Below are positions 33,073-41,812 of a stretch of DNA of 64,000 nt, in pieces; the stretch's first letter is position 1, and each line of letters begins with the position of its first letter. The stretch covers positions 1 through 64,000 of the forward strand of contig JANQES010000077.1 of NCBI GenBank assembly GCA_028278205.1, read 5' to 3'. A model generated the notes under the pieces. It was not told the DNA's origin and ran no database searches. It saw only the letters and a program-made list of their open reading frames with translations. The translations under genes and the position numbers were made by a program. Source of the stretch: Rhodothermales bacterium (GTDB lineage: Bacteria > Bacteroidota > Rhodothermia > Rhodothermales > Bin80).

Positions 33073-33121
33073 TTGGCTGCCAGATACTGTTTATAAGACA
33101 CACGAGGCGCCCAAAAGTCGC

Positions 33122-33682
33122 TCATCGATAGCCAATTTCCAGTTCGTCTACGAACTCGTGGATGCGGTAATGGTCGTCCATCACCTTTTCGAGGAGCCGG
33201 TTGAGATGGCCTTTGACGCGCGCCAGCACCAGTTCTTCGTCGCTGAGCACGATGGCGTAGATGTCGCGCACCTGATCGTAGCGCTCGCGGTAGAGCACCC
33301 AGACGACGCCGTCGTCCTCCTGGGCTTTGACGGCCACCTCCCAGCCGTCGCGTTCGAAGCGGCGGATCGACGGCGGGTCGAAGTCATCGAGGTCGGGCAT
33401 GCTATCGACCTGATAGATGCCGACCTTGACGCGGTCGATCTCGTAGAGGTAGTCGCGGGCCATCTGCGCTTCGTCTTCGGGCGCCAGCCCGGCCAGCCAG
33501 CCGAAGGTGTGCAACGACCTCGGCCCCAGGTTGATGATGATCTGGCGGTCGAAGTCGGCTTCCGGGTAATGGCGTTCGAGGTCGCGGCGGGTCTGGGCAA
33601 TCTCTCGTGAATAGACGCACCCGGTCAGCGACACCGCTGCCAGGAGCAGGATCAGGGTGATGAGTGAAGATCGCGTAGGCAT
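33122..33682 (-). CDS. DUF4252 lipoprotein
   Basis: 186 residues from the ATG at 33682. A frame reaching 33775 exists but runs through the GGGAGAG repeat. The signal peptide LITLILLLAAVSLTGC ends in a good lipobox (LTGC), so it is a lipoprotein of the inner or outer membrane. The body resembles DUF4252 proteins: INLGPRSLHTFGWLAGL, VKVGIYQVDSMPDLDDFDPP, GWEVAVKAQEDDGVVWVLYR and YAIVLSDEELVLARVKGHLN. Function is unknown for the family. It lies downstream of the sigma/anti-sigma pair and of a second DUF4252 gene and is probably in the same regulon. Confidence 0.8.
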   Translation of the reverse strand: MPTRSSLITLILLLAAVSLTGCVYSREIAQTRRDLERHYPEADFDRQIIINLGPRSLHTFGWLAGLAPEDEAQMARDYLYEIDRVKVGIYQVDSMPDLDDFDPPSIRRFERDGWEVAVKAQEDDGVVWVLYRERYDQVRDIYAIVLSDEELVLARVKGHLNRLLEKVMDDHYRIHEFVDELEIGYR

Positions 33683-33707
33683 TGTATCGGGGTGATCTAT
33701 TTTTATG

Positions 33708-33772
33708 AAAGGGGGAGTGGGAGAGAGGGAGATTTTTTCACCCTGTCCCCCTCTCTCCCACTCGCCCTCTCT
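33708..33772. repeat. palindromic GGGAGAG element (family D, copy 2)
   Basis: AAAGGGGGAGTGGGAGAGAG (from 33708) faces CCCCCTCTCTCCCACTCGCC (33747-33766), separated by ATTTTTTCACCCTG. It lies between the two DUF4252 genes and is nearly identical in design to copy 1 at 2239. Confidence 0.75.
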
Positions 33773-34323
33773 CAATAATCCACGCTCATATCATCGAGCG
33801 GGTCGATGTCGAATTTACGGCCGAGGCGGCCAATCTGCTCGGGGTCGATCTCGCCGACGATACTGACGAAGACGGTCTCGTCGTCGTCGGGGGAGATCAC
33901 CATCACGAACATCCCGGCGATGGCGCCGTCGTTTTCGCGGACGTGGATGTTGACGTCTTCGTCGTCATCGCGCACGCGCACAACGGTATCCCAGCCCTGG
34001 TCTTCGAGGCGCCGGACCATCGTCCTGGCACGCTCCTGGATGTTGTCAAAATCGGCCCATCGCATGTCGTAGCCGCGCACCTGGACCGACTTGAGCTTGC
34101 GCAGCATGTCGGCCAGTTCGGGGTCTTCGTAGCGCGAGGCTTCGGCTACCAGATCGAGCAGCGCGCCTTTGACGTTGACAATGATCGTCGGCTCTTTGTC
34201 GAACCAGTCTTCGACCTGATCGAGGTCGATGTAGCCGGGGTCGCGTGTGATGTCATCCTGCGCCCAGGCGGCGCTGGTCAGGGCCAGCAGGAGCAGGGCG
34301 CACGGTAGGATTCGCTTCCACAT
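33772..34323 (-). CDS. DUF4252 secreted protein
   Basis: 183 residues with a cleavable signal peptide (MWKRILPCALLLLALTSAAWAQ). The body has the same layout as its neighbour (GALLDLVAEASRYEDPELAD, KSVQVRGYDMRW, GWDTVVRVRDDDEDVNIHVR and FVMVISPDDDETVFVSIVGE), so the two are paralogues, one soluble and one lipid-anchored. Asp and Glu are abundant. Role unknown; in Bacteroidota such genes often follow ECF sigma/anti-sigma pairs, which suggests a cell-envelope stress output. Confidence 0.82.
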   Translation of the reverse strand: MWKRILPCALLLLALTSAAWAQDDITRDPGYIDLDQVEDWFDKEPTIIVNVKGALLDLVAEASRYEDPELADMLRKLKSVQVRGYDMRWADFDNIQERARTMVRRLEDQGWDTVVRVRDDDEDVNIHVRENDGAIAGMFVMVISPDDDETVFVSIVGEIDPEQIGRLGRKFDIDPLDDMSVDY

Positions 34324-34334
34324 GGTCTATCCTC

Positions 34335-34895
34335 TTAACGTTGCGTGTCGTCAGATGGTTGTTGACGAGCATTGAGGGCGTTTTGCACAGGGCCAACGAC
34401 GCGTTCGGCGATGACGTCGTTGCGAACCACTTTGCCGGTTTGGCGGCTTGCCTGGGAGACGTAGCCGAGGGCCATCTTCACATCGGCGAGCGCCTGCGCT
34501 ACGGCGGGGTCGGGCGGCGGCGGCGACGTTGACCGCCCGATGAGCGAGACCGAGACGACCAGCAGCACCACCACAGTCATCGCCAGCGCCGGTTGCCACA
34601 GCGCCGAGAATTGCTGCTGCATCCACGCGTGGAATCGTTCCAGCCAGGAGTCTCGGACCTCCCGGCGCGTCCGGGTCAGGACGGCCTCGGTGACGGCAGG
34701 TGGGCATTCCAGTTCGGGCAGCGCGCGCAACCCGTCGCGGATTTGCCGGGCCAGGAACACCTCGGCCTCCCAGCCGGTGTCGCCGGCCAGGATTTGTTCG
34801 AAGCGGACGCGTTCTTCGACGGGCAGGTCGTCGTCGAGGTAGGCCTCGACGCGGGCCTCCATCCAGTCGTGGTGCTGGGTTTCAGGTGGTCTCAC
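34335..34895 (-). CDS. anti-sigma factor-like single-pass membrane protein
   Basis: 186 residues. The N-terminal 60 residues (VEAYLDDDLPVEERVRFEQI, FLARQIRDGLRALPELECPP) have the layout of an anti-sigma domain without the zinc-finger Cys/His set. One membrane helix lies near 102-119 (ALAMTVVVLLVVSVSLIG). The periplasmic tail (ALADVKMALGYVSQASRQTG) matches the end of the Bacteroidota anti-sigma/HEAT-like family. It overlaps the sigma gene by 14 bases, which suggests translational coupling and a matched pair. It would hold the sigma factor at the membrane until a signal arrives. Confidence 0.8.
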   Translation of the reverse strand: MRPPETQHHDWMEARVEAYLDDDLPVEERVRFEQILAGDTGWEAEVFLARQIRDGLRALPELECPPAVTEAVLTRTRREVRDSWLERFHAWMQQQFSALWQPALAMTVVVLLVVSVSLIGRSTSPPPPDPAVAQALADVKMALGYVSQASRQTGKVVRNDVIAERVVGPVQNALNARQQPSDDTQR

Positions 34896-35451
34896 GGTGC
34901 ATCACCTCGCTTAATTGCTCCCGAAGCATCTTGCGGCCACGATGCAGGTAGACCTTCACCGTGTTGAGCGGCAGGTTCATCGCGCCGCTGATCTCTTCGT
35001 ACTTCAGCTCTTGGACTTCGCGTAAGATGACGATGCTGCGATAGGGTTCGGCAATGCGGCTGAGGGCGCGGCCCAGGTGCCCCTGGAAGTCGGCGGCTTC
35101 GGCGCAGGCCTCCGGCGTAGGCCCGGAGCCAACGGCATAGCCGACGGCGTCGGTGTCTGTCGTCATCACGTTGCGCCGGGCCTTGCGCCGGCGCAGGGCA
35201 TCGACGCAGGCGTTGCGTGCCACGCGCAGCAACCAGCCAAGCACGCGCTCTTCGTCGATCTCGTCGCGGTGTTGCCACAGCCGCAGCATCACGTCTTGCG
35301 TGACGTCTTGCGCCTCGACTTTGTCGCCCAGGAAGTACACAGCAAACCCGTAAATCCGGTGCTGATACTTCCGGACGGACCGTTCGAAACGTCGCTGCGC
35401 CTGACCGAACAAGAGGCTCACGTGTCTACCCTTTGCGCTTGCCGAACTCAA
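34882..35451 (-). CDS. ECF RNA polymerase sigma factor
   Basis: 189 residues. Region 2 (RKYQHRIYGFAVYFLGDKVE followed by AQDVTQDVMLRLWQHRDEID and WLLRVARNACVDALRRRKAR) recognises the -10 element. Region 4 (PYRSIVILREVQELKYEEIS and MNLPLNTVKVYLHRGRKMLR) binds the -35 element. It heads a four-gene minus-strand operon with the anti-sigma gene and two DUF4252 genes. A divergent gene starts about 50 bp away. Autoregulation is likely but no promoter was identified. Confidence 0.93.
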   Translation of the reverse strand: MSSASAKGRHVSLLFGQAQRRFERSVRKYQHRIYGFAVYFLGDKVEAQDVTQDVMLRLWQHRDEIDEERVLGWLLRVARNACVDALRRRKARRNVMTTDTDAVGYAVGSGPTPEACAEAADFQGHLGRALSRIAEPYRSIVILREVQELKYEEISGAMNLPLNTVKVYLHRGRKMLREQLSEVMHRETT

Positions 35452-35500
35452 TGCATCGTCATTCGCTAGGCAAAACGCTTGGGACTCCTAAAAGGTTACA

Positions 35501-36487
35501 ATGTGTGATGAGGGGTTGTCTGTGGTTCGTCTTCCGTGGGGAGCCTGCCCCCGCGAAGGCGAGGGTTGTTCGTTGGATTTTGGATTTTGGATTTTGGATT
35601 TTGGATTGAAGTATTTCATCCAAACCAATCGCCAATCCAAAATCCAAAATCCAAAATTCCACATAGCCACTGCCGCGCACCGTCTCGGCTTTCGCTGGCG
35701 GGCGCGGCGCGAAAGGAAGCGGCTGCGGCAGAGCGAAAACGACGACGCGCGGAAGCTGGCCGAAGCGCTCGCAGCGACGTTGGATGAGGCAACCGACGAC
35801 GCGGAGACGGCGGCGTGGATCCAACGAATCGAGGCGTTGCGCGCAGCGTTGTTACGTTCCGAAGATGAGGTGACGTTTCGTGATTACGGGGCCGAAGGAC
35901 GGCTGAAGGCAGCCCGGCAGCCGGACGCGCCGTTTCGCGAGACGACGCGGGCCGTGAAGGCGATTGGCCGGGACGCCGTGCCGCCGCATGAGGGGCGCCT
36001 GCTCTATCACCTGATCCGGCAGTTCAACCCCGCGCGATGCCTGGAACTGGGGACGAGCCTGGGCCTCTCGGCGACGTATCAGGCCGCCGCGCTCGCGACC
36101 ACCGGCGGCACGGGCCAACTCATCACACTCGAAGGCGGCACGGCGTTGGCGCGGCGGGCTGAAAAACACCTTGACCGCCTGGGCCTGACGGGCGTCGAAG
36201 TCGTCGCCGGGCCGTTTGCCGAGACGTTGCCGGCGGTGCTTCAACGCCATCGTCCCATCGACTTTGCCTTCATCGACGGGCACCACGATCCGGCGGCGAT
36301 GCGGGCCTACTTCGAGCAGCTTGCGCCGCACTTCGCAGACGGCGCCGTGCTCGTCTTCGACGACATTTTTTGGACGACGGGGATGCGCCACGCCTGGCTG
36401 GCCCTGGCCGAAGACCCGCGCCTTCGGCAGGCGGCGGATCTTCTAACTGTTGGAATCTGTATCTTTAGCACCGAAACGGTGGTTTAA
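35501..36487 (+). CDS. class I SAM-dependent methyltransferase, altered N terminus
   Basis: 328 residues as drawn. The core has EGRLLYHLIRQFNPARCLEL followed by GTSLGLSATYQAAAL (motif I, SAM binding), QLITLEGGTALARRAEKHLD, IDFAFIDGHHDPAAMRAYFE and GAVLVFDDIFWTTGMRHAW. It is thus an O-methyltransferase-like family common in Bacteroidota, whose members usually begin with a RHGVHSPFVF segment. That segment is missing here. The first 50 residues are instead translated from the palindromic GGATTTT repeat (LDFGFWILDFG, SKIQNPKFHI). No ATG lies between the repeat and the core, so the start is either 35501, a TTG near 35779, or the gene is damaged. Confidence 0.65.
   Translation: MCDEGLSVVRLPWGACPREGEGCSLDFGFWILDFGLKYFIQTNRQSKIQNPKFHIATAAHRLGFRWRARRERKRLRQSENDDARKLAEALAATLDEATDDAETAAWIQRIEALRAALLRSEDEVTFRDYGAEGRLKAARQPDAPFRETTRAVKAIGRDAVPPHEGRLLYHLIRQFNPARCLELGTSLGLSATYQAAALATTGGTGQLITLEGGTALARRAEKHLDRLGLTGVEVVAGPFAETLPAVLQRHRPIDFAFIDGHHDPAAMRAYFEQLAPHFADGAVLVFDDIFWTTGMRHAWLALAEDPRLRQAADLLTVGICIFSTETVV
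35575..35660. repeat. palindromic GGATTTT heptamer element (family A, copy 5)
   Basis: The left arm, 35575-35608, has four to five GGATTTT units; the right arm, 35632-35660, has the complementary CCAAAAT units. The spacer is only about 23 bp and lacks the terminator hairpin of copies 1 and 2. The element lies inside the 5' part of the methyltransferase reading frame. Confidence 0.85.
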
Positions 36488-36701
36488 CCCACCTTGTAAC
36501 GCCGTCGATACCTCGCACAGAGATATGCAACAAAAGACGGCCTCTCCGGCGTAACAGGGCAGTTCGTTTCAGGCGTTTTCTGAACGAAGGGTAATTCCAC
36601 CGTCCTACGCGCGCTGGAAGAAACAAAATCGTACTTCACAAGACTTAATGACGAAGTCCGGTATCCCCGTAGTTCTCAGCAACCACTTTCGACCTCGTAT
36701 T

Positions 36702-38393
36702 ATGAAGCACTTTAAGAAGATCTACGTTTTGCCCGCCGTGCTGCTGTTCGTGCTGGGCACCGCCCTGGGTGTGCAACTCGACTCGGCCATGTCTGACACG
36801 GACATGATGGAGCAACTGCGTAAGCTTGAGGACGCCTTCCTCATCATCAACAAGCGGTACGTGGAAGAGGTCGATCCGGCGGAACTCGTCGAGGATGCCA
36901 TCAACGGGATGCTTGAAGAACTCGATCCGCACTCGTCCTACATCAACGCCGAGGCCTTCACCGAAGTCAATGAGAGCTATCAGGGCTCGTTCGGCGGCAT
37001 CGGTATCTGGTTCGAAGTGGTCGATGACACGGCGCAGGTGGTCACACCCATCGAAGGCGGGCCGAGCGAAAAAGTGGGCCTCCGCTCCGGCGACCGCATC
37101 ATCGCCGTCGATGACACGAGCGTCGTAGGCATCGACGATCAGGATGTAAAAAAACGCCTCAAAGGGCCTGTCGGCACGACCGTAGACGTGACGCTCAAAC
37201 GGCTGGGCGTGGACGAGCCCATCGACGTGACCATCACGCGCGACCGTATCCCGCTGCATTCGATCTCGAGTTCGTATATGATCGATGAAAAGACGGGCTA
37301 CATCAAAGTCAGCCGGTTTGCCCACACCACCTACCGGGAGTTCCACAAGCAGCTTGTAGAGTTGAAAGACCAGGGCATGCAGCGCCTCGTGCTCGACCTG
37401 CGCGAAAACCCCGGCGGCATCATGGACGCGGCGGTCTTCATGGTCGATGAAATGCTCGAAGACGACCAGACCATCGTCTACACGCAGGGGCGCACGGTGC
37501 AAGACCAGATGTTCCGATCGTCGCGGCCCGGCATCTTCGAAGAGCAGCCCGTCATCGTGCTGGTCAACAGCAACTCGGCCTCGGCCAGCGAGATCGTGGC
37601 CGGTGCGCTTCAGGATCACGACCGCGCGCTGATCGTCGGGCAACGCACCTTCGGCAAAGGGCTGGTGCAGAATCAGTTTGCCCTGCCCGACAAGAGCCGC
37701 CTGCAAATGACCACGGCGCGCTATTACACGCCGTCGGGCCGCCTCATCCAGACGCCCTACGACAACGGCGACCAGCGCGAATATCTCGAACAAAAATATG
37801 CCTCGTTCAAAGAGGCCACGTTCAATCCGAGCGCGTACAAAGAAAGCATCCCCGACTCGCTCAAGTACCGGACGACGCACGGGCGCACGGTCTTCGGCGG
37901 CGGCGGCATCCTGCCGGACTACGTCGTCGCGCCCGACACGATGATGGCGCCTATCGTGCGCGCTGTCTTCCGGCAAATGCTGGTTCCCCCGTTCCGCGCC
38001 TGGTTCCAGAACCACGAACAGGAGCTGCGCAACACCTGGGAAGACCGCCTGCCGGACTTTATGAACGCCTACGCCATGGACGAGGCCAACTGGCAGGAAT
38101 TCTGGAAGGAAGCCGCCAACGCCCAGGAGAGCCTCACGCTGACGGCCAACGCCGCCGACGCCTCGTTCGACGACCGCGTCTTCAGCTATGACGACCTGAA
38201 CGAAAACCGGGAGACGGTGGAACTCTACCTCAAGGCGCTGCTGGCCCGCCAGTTCTACGGCACCCGCGCCGCCTATCCGCTCTTCAACCAGATCGACCCG
38301 CTCTTCCTCGAAGCGCTCAAGCTCTGGACCCCGGCTGAAGACCTGGCCGACGTCTACACCAACGGCGGCAACATGGGCCGCTCCGGGTATTAA
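36702..38393 (+). CDS. S41-family C-terminal processing protease
   Basis: 563 residues from the ATG at 36702, with a frame-compatible ATG 54 bp upstream. The N-terminal hydrophobic helix (VLPAVLLFVLGTALGVQL) exports or anchors it in the periplasm. A PDZ domain follows at about 95-180 (FGGIGIWFEVVDDTAQVV, GGPSEKVGLRSGDRIIAVDD). The protease domain has Ser294 in NSNSASASEIVAGALQD and Lys319 in TFGKGLVQ, the Ser-Lys dyad, spaced 25 residues apart as in E. coli Prc. YYTPSGRLIQTPY ends the core; the remaining 180 residues are helical, as in Bacteroidota members. It degrades or trims exported proteins from their C termini. Confidence 0.93.
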   Translation: MKHFKKIYVLPAVLLFVLGTALGVQLDSAMSDTDMMEQLRKLEDAFLIINKRYVEEVDPAELVEDAINGMLEELDPHSSYINAEAFTEVNESYQGSFGGIGIWFEVVDDTAQVVTPIEGGPSEKVGLRSGDRIIAVDDTSVVGIDDQDVKKRLKGPVGTTVDVTLKRLGVDEPIDVTITRDRIPLHSISSSYMIDEKTGYIKVSRFAHTTYREFHKQLVELKDQGMQRLVLDLRENPGGIMDAAVFMVDEMLEDDQTIVYTQGRTVQDQMFRSSRPGIFEEQPVIVLVNSNSASASEIVAGALQDHDRALIVGQRTFGKGLVQNQFALPDKSRLQMTTARYYTPSGRLIQTPYDNGDQREYLEQKYASFKEATFNPSAYKESIPDSLKYRTTHGRTVFGGGGILPDYVVAPDTMMAPIVRAVFRQMLVPPFRAWFQNHEQELRNTWEDRLPDFMNAYAMDEANWQEFWKEAANAQESLTLTANAADASFDDRVFSYDDLNENRETVELYLKALLARQFYGTRAAYPLFNQIDPLFLEALKLWTPAEDLADVYTNGGNMGRSGY

Positions 38394-38482
38394 TCGTGAA
38401 ACGTAATCGGAACGAACAGGCGTGATGGGCGCTTAACACCCCTGCCTCATCCTCCCGACCATCGCTCTCGCCTCAAGTCCCG

Positions 38483-40489
38483 ATGCGTACTGCTCGTTTT
38501 TTTCCGTATCTGCCGGCGCTGTTGCTGGCAGGATGCACGCTTTCCAGCCCGCAACCGTTTCCCGGCGCCTCGTCCGAATACCCGCCGCAGGTGGTCGTGC
38601 CGAAGCTGACAGCGCCGTCGCAAAAACGCCCCTTGCCCCACGCGGTCGAACTGCCGCCGGCTTTTGCGGAGGCCGTTGCCCGTGGCACCCGCACCGAAGA
38701 CGGCAGGCCGGGGCCGAATTACTGGCAGCAACAGGCCCACTACACGCTCGAAGCCCGGCTCTTTCCCAAAGAAAAACGCCTCGAAGGCCGCGCCCGCATC
38801 CGCTACACCAACAACGCGCCCCGGTCGTTTGGTGTGCTTCGGTTGGAACTGGCGCAGAACATGCACGCCGAAGGCGCCCTGCGCTTTGAGCAGGCCGAAG
38901 TAACCGGCGGCGTGCGGCTGCACCGGGTGGCCGTGGGCGGCCAGACGCTCGAATACAACGAAGTCGAGCCGCCGGGCTACATGGTCGAGGGCACACAACT
39001 GTATGTGGGGCCGGGTGAAGAGATAGCCTCCGGCGCCACCGTCGAGGTCGAGATCGATTGGTCGTTTACGATTCCGCAGGCCGGCGCGAGCGGGCGAATG
39101 GGCTACAGCGAGGACAACTTCTTCTTCCTCGCCTACTGGTATCCGCAGATGGCCGTCTACGACGACGTCGAGGGCTGGTTCAGCGATCCGTTCACCGGCG
39201 GGGCGGAGTTCTACCACGGCTTTGCCGATTACGACCTGACCGTCGAAGCGCCGGCAGGGTGGCTGGTGGCGGCTACGGGTGCGCTCCAAAACCCCGACGC
39301 CGTGCTCACACCCGCCGTCGCGGCGCGGATGCGGCAGGCGCATCAGAGCGACACGCCCGTGCAAGTCGTCGGGCCGGGCGACTTCGATACGGCTACGCAG
39401 TCCGGCGAAGGAGGACGTCTGCGCTGGCGGTTTACGGCCTCGAACGTGCGCGACGCCGCCTTCAGCGTCACCCGCGAGTCGATCTGGGAAGCCGCCCGCG
39501 CGCTCGTGGGCGACCGCGACGGCGATGGGCAGATCGATTACACGACCATCAACTCCTTCTATCGCGAAACGGCGCCGCGCTGGAAAGAGATGACGCGCTA
39601 TCAGCAGCACGCCATCACGTTCCAATCGGAGTACACCGGCTTTCCGTATCCCTGGCCGCACATGACGGCGGCGGAGGGCGGCGGTATCATCGGCGGCGGC
39701 ATGGAATTTCCGATGATGACGCTCATCGGCGATTATAACGCGCGCGGCGACAGCGCCCTCTACTGGGTGACGGCCCACGAACTCGGCCACATGTGGATCC
39801 CGATGATCGCCGGATCGAACGAGCGGCGCTTTAGCTGGATGGACGAAGGCGCCACGACGTTCCTCGAAAACCAGGCCCGGTTCGACTTCTTCCCCGGCCC
39901 CAACCACAACGAACCCGACCGCCAGACCTACCTCGCCACCGCCCGCAACAACGCCGAGGGCGAGATGATGCGCCGGTCTGATTTCCATTACACCGGCGAA
40001 GCCTTCGGCACAGCCAGCTACAGCAAGCCGGCAACGGTCCTCGTGGCGCTGCGCGGTCTGCTCGGCGAGTACGTTTTCAAGAACGCCTACCAGACTTTCA
40101 TCCGAGACTGGGCCTTCAAACATCCCTATCCCCACGACTTCTTCAACACCATTGAACGTGTCAGCGAAAAGGATCTCGACTGGTTCTGGCATAGCTGGTA
40201 CTACGAGACGTGGACGCTCGACCAGGCCGTCGTAGGCGTCAGGCAGGAGGAGGGCGAGACGCGCGTGATCGTCCAGGATCTCGGCAACGTGCCGATGCCG
40301 GTACGCATGACCGTCACGCTCGACAGCGGCGAAAACCTCTACGTGACGCTGCCTGTCGAAGGCTGGCTTCAGGGCCGCCGCGAGCTATCGGTCTCGGTGA
40401 CGGCGCCCGACCGCATCGCCCGCGTGGAGATCGACGCCGAGGGACACTTCCCGGACGTAGACCGCAGCAATAATGTGTGGCCTCGGTAA
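38483..40489 (+). CDS. M1-family aminopeptidase-like lipoprotein
   Basis: 668 residues. The signal peptide FFPYLPALLLAGC ends in a lipobox, so it is membrane-anchored in the envelope. The N-terminal beta domain is typical of M1 peptidases (AHYTLEARLFPKEKRLEGRA). The catalytic part has GGGMEFPMM in place of the canonical GAMEN loop, HELGHMW at 432-438 as the zinc-binding HEXXH, and Glu455 in WMDEGATTFLE as the third ligand, 18 residues further on. FGTASYSKPATVL carries the expected catalytic Tyr. It should remove N-terminal residues from peptides outside the cytoplasm. It follows the S41 protease by 89 bp and may be co-transcribed. Confidence 0.93.
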   Translation: MRTARFFPYLPALLLAGCTLSSPQPFPGASSEYPPQVVVPKLTAPSQKRPLPHAVELPPAFAEAVARGTRTEDGRPGPNYWQQQAHYTLEARLFPKEKRLEGRARIRYTNNAPRSFGVLRLELAQNMHAEGALRFEQAEVTGGVRLHRVAVGGQTLEYNEVEPPGYMVEGTQLYVGPGEEIASGATVEVEIDWSFTIPQAGASGRMGYSEDNFFFLAYWYPQMAVYDDVEGWFSDPFTGGAEFYHGFADYDLTVEAPAGWLVAATGALQNPDAVLTPAVAARMRQAHQSDTPVQVVGPGDFDTATQSGEGGRLRWRFTASNVRDAAFSVTRESIWEAARALVGDRDGDGQIDYTTINSFYRETAPRWKEMTRYQQHAITFQSEYTGFPYPWPHMTAAEGGGIIGGGMEFPMMTLIGDYNARGDSALYWVTAHELGHMWIPMIAGSNERRFSWMDEGATTFLENQARFDFFPGPNHNEPDRQTYLATARNNAEGEMMRRSDFHYTGEAFGTASYSKPATVLVALRGLLGEYVFKNAYQTFIRDWAFKHPYPHDFFNTIERVSEKDLDWFWHSWYYETWTLDQAVVGVRQEEGETRVIVQDLGNVPMPVRMTVTLDSGENLYVTLPVEGWLQGRRELSVSVTAPDRIARVEIDAEGHFPDVDRSNNVWPR

Positions 40490-40606
40490 CGTTGCCGTGT
40501 AACAAAACCGCGATTTAAAACAACTTAACCGCGCCTCAAAAAAACCGATACACCGGCCATGGGTGCCGGCTTTTCCGAGCAATTGGGGCATGTTTACGCA
40601 ACAAGC

Positions 40607-40638
40607 TTGCGCAAATGCCGTTTGATTCGCTATCTTTG
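40607..40638 (+). promoter_or_regulatory. possible Bacteroidota-type promoter
   Basis: TATCTTTG at 40631-40638 matches the TAnnTTTG -7 element and TTG at 40607-40609 could be the -33 element. The 21-base spacing is about two longer than ideal. It lies about 130 bp before the outer-membrane barrel gene. The rest of the 40490-40769 gap holds a weak GCCGGC hairpin after the M1 gene. Confidence 0.3.
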
Positions 40639-40769
40639 GCGATCTTGCCCATCGTCCGGCAAGCGCTTACGCGAAGTAAAAAAAACCTTTTCCTTGCGTA
40701 CTAGACCCGGATTGCGCCTGTACGACTGATACAACACGGACCCCTTACGACGCTATCCTTCCTCCTCTC

Positions 40770-41393
40770 ATGCGCTTGCCTCTGTGCATTCGGTTGACCG
40801 GCTGCCTTGTGCTCGGCTTCGTCTTCCTCTGTCCGTCTAAAGTATGCGGCCAGACGATTTCGAGCAGCAAGTCATCGATCTCTAAGACGTTCTCGCTGAA
40901 CTTTGCGCTGTCGGCGCGGCAGTCGCTCGTGGTGAGTACGGAGTACATGAAGGTGCAGTCGCTGCCGAAACCGTTTGCCGAGCAACTCTACGTGAAACCG
41001 GCCTGGGGCTTCACCGGCGTGCCTATCACGCTGGGCTACTCGTATGCGCTGGCCGATCCGACCCGGCGGATCGTGCCGGTGGTGGGCGTGGGTATGTCGT
41101 GCTACCTCGGCTCGGTCCGGCAACTGGCCTCGTACGGCGACGCGCCGTCGATGCTGCATAGCGGCGAAGAGTTATCGTCGATGCCGCGTCTCGAATATCA
41201 CGACCACACCGGCGTAGGCTATGGCGCCCAGGCCACGCTCGGCTTCCGCGCCGACGTCAACCGCTATATGTTCCTCCTGGCCGAAGGCCGCGCCCGCTAC
41301 GTCAACGGCCTGGCCCTGACCGGCACCGATTACAACTTCCGCACTGAATTCACCAAGATCGATTTCGTCATCGGCTTTGGCTTTAAATTCTAA
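40770..41393 (+). CDS. outer-membrane beta-barrel protein
   Basis: 207 residues. The signal peptide CIRLTGCLVLGFVFLCPSKV ends before CGQT. Alternating hydrophobic strands follow (FSLNFALSARQSLVVSTEYM, PAWGFTGVPITLGYSYAL, GVGYGAQATLGFRADVNRYM, FLLAEGRARYV) and the protein ends IDFVIGFGFKF, with the terminal Phe that targets barrels to the BAM complex. The length suggests eight strands, as in OmpA/OmpX-like barrels. Function unknown. The stop codon adjoins an inverted repeat. Confidence 0.75.
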   Translation: MRLPLCIRLTGCLVLGFVFLCPSKVCGQTISSSKSSISKTFSLNFALSARQSLVVSTEYMKVQSLPKPFAEQLYVKPAWGFTGVPITLGYSYALADPTRRIVPVVGVGMSCYLGSVRQLASYGDAPSMLHSGEELSSMPRLEYHDHTGVGYGAQATLGFRADVNRYMFLLAEGRARYVNGLALTGTDYNFRTEFTKIDFVIGFGFKF

Positions 41394-41561
41394 TGTATTT
41401 TGACGTTTTACGTTGGTGAGGCGTCATCGATGTCTTGAAGGTCGAAGATTTTAAGCGGGTTTCCCTGTCAAAATACATAAGGGGAAGCGTGGGAAACCGA
41501 TCCGTAGTCTGACACCTCATCCCTTTCTCCCTCTCCCCCTTTCTCCTCCTCTCCCTCCCCA
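41393..41561. repeat. gap with 12-bp inverted repeat and GA-type tract (family D, copy 3)
   Basis: ATGTATTTTGAC (41393-41404) and GTCAAAATACAT (41467-41478) are exact inverted repeats 62 bp apart, the form of a tiny MITE or terminator. At 41518-41561 a one-sided pyrimidine tract (CCCTTTCTCCCTCTCCCCCT) belongs to the GGGAGAG family. Further on, TTAACGGACACC and CAGCGGACACAC resemble the tract at 51799. No gene is visible in 41394-41770. Confidence 0.6.
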
Positions 41562-41751
41562 ACGTCTCTGCTGTTCGTTAACGGACACCCCTTGTATTGC
41601 CAGCGGACACACATCTTCGTCTCAACCATCTACCTACCCCACCTATCCCTTTTGCAAACAACAGTTTGCAAAATACGGCATCGCTTTTGTCCTGGGTTTG
41701 GGGTGACGATGGCCCCCGCTCGCCATATCCCCAGACAAACACGCGAAATTG

Positions 41752-41812
41752 ATTTTTCGCCAGAAAAATTATGCTGAAAAACTACTTTAAGATTTCGATC
41801 CGAAATCTTAAA
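41752..41812 (+). promoter_or_regulatory. twin hairpins around the start codon of permease 1
   Basis: ATTTTT-CGCCAG-AAAAAT (41752-41769) ends one base before the ATG. TTTAAGATTTCG-ATC-CGAAATCTTAAA (41786-41812) is a perfect 12-bp palindrome with a 3-base loop inside codons 6-14. The same pair precedes and enters permeases 2 (44260) and 4 (49332). The second hairpin is also in permease 6 (54273-54299). No Shine-Dalgarno sequence is seen, so the structure may control ribosome access. Confidence 0.6.

Noticed and set aside
38447..40192. 581-codon minus-strand frame opposite the M1 peptidase
   Set aside because: Antisense shadow; the plus-strand gene has HEXXH-x18-E and a lipobox.
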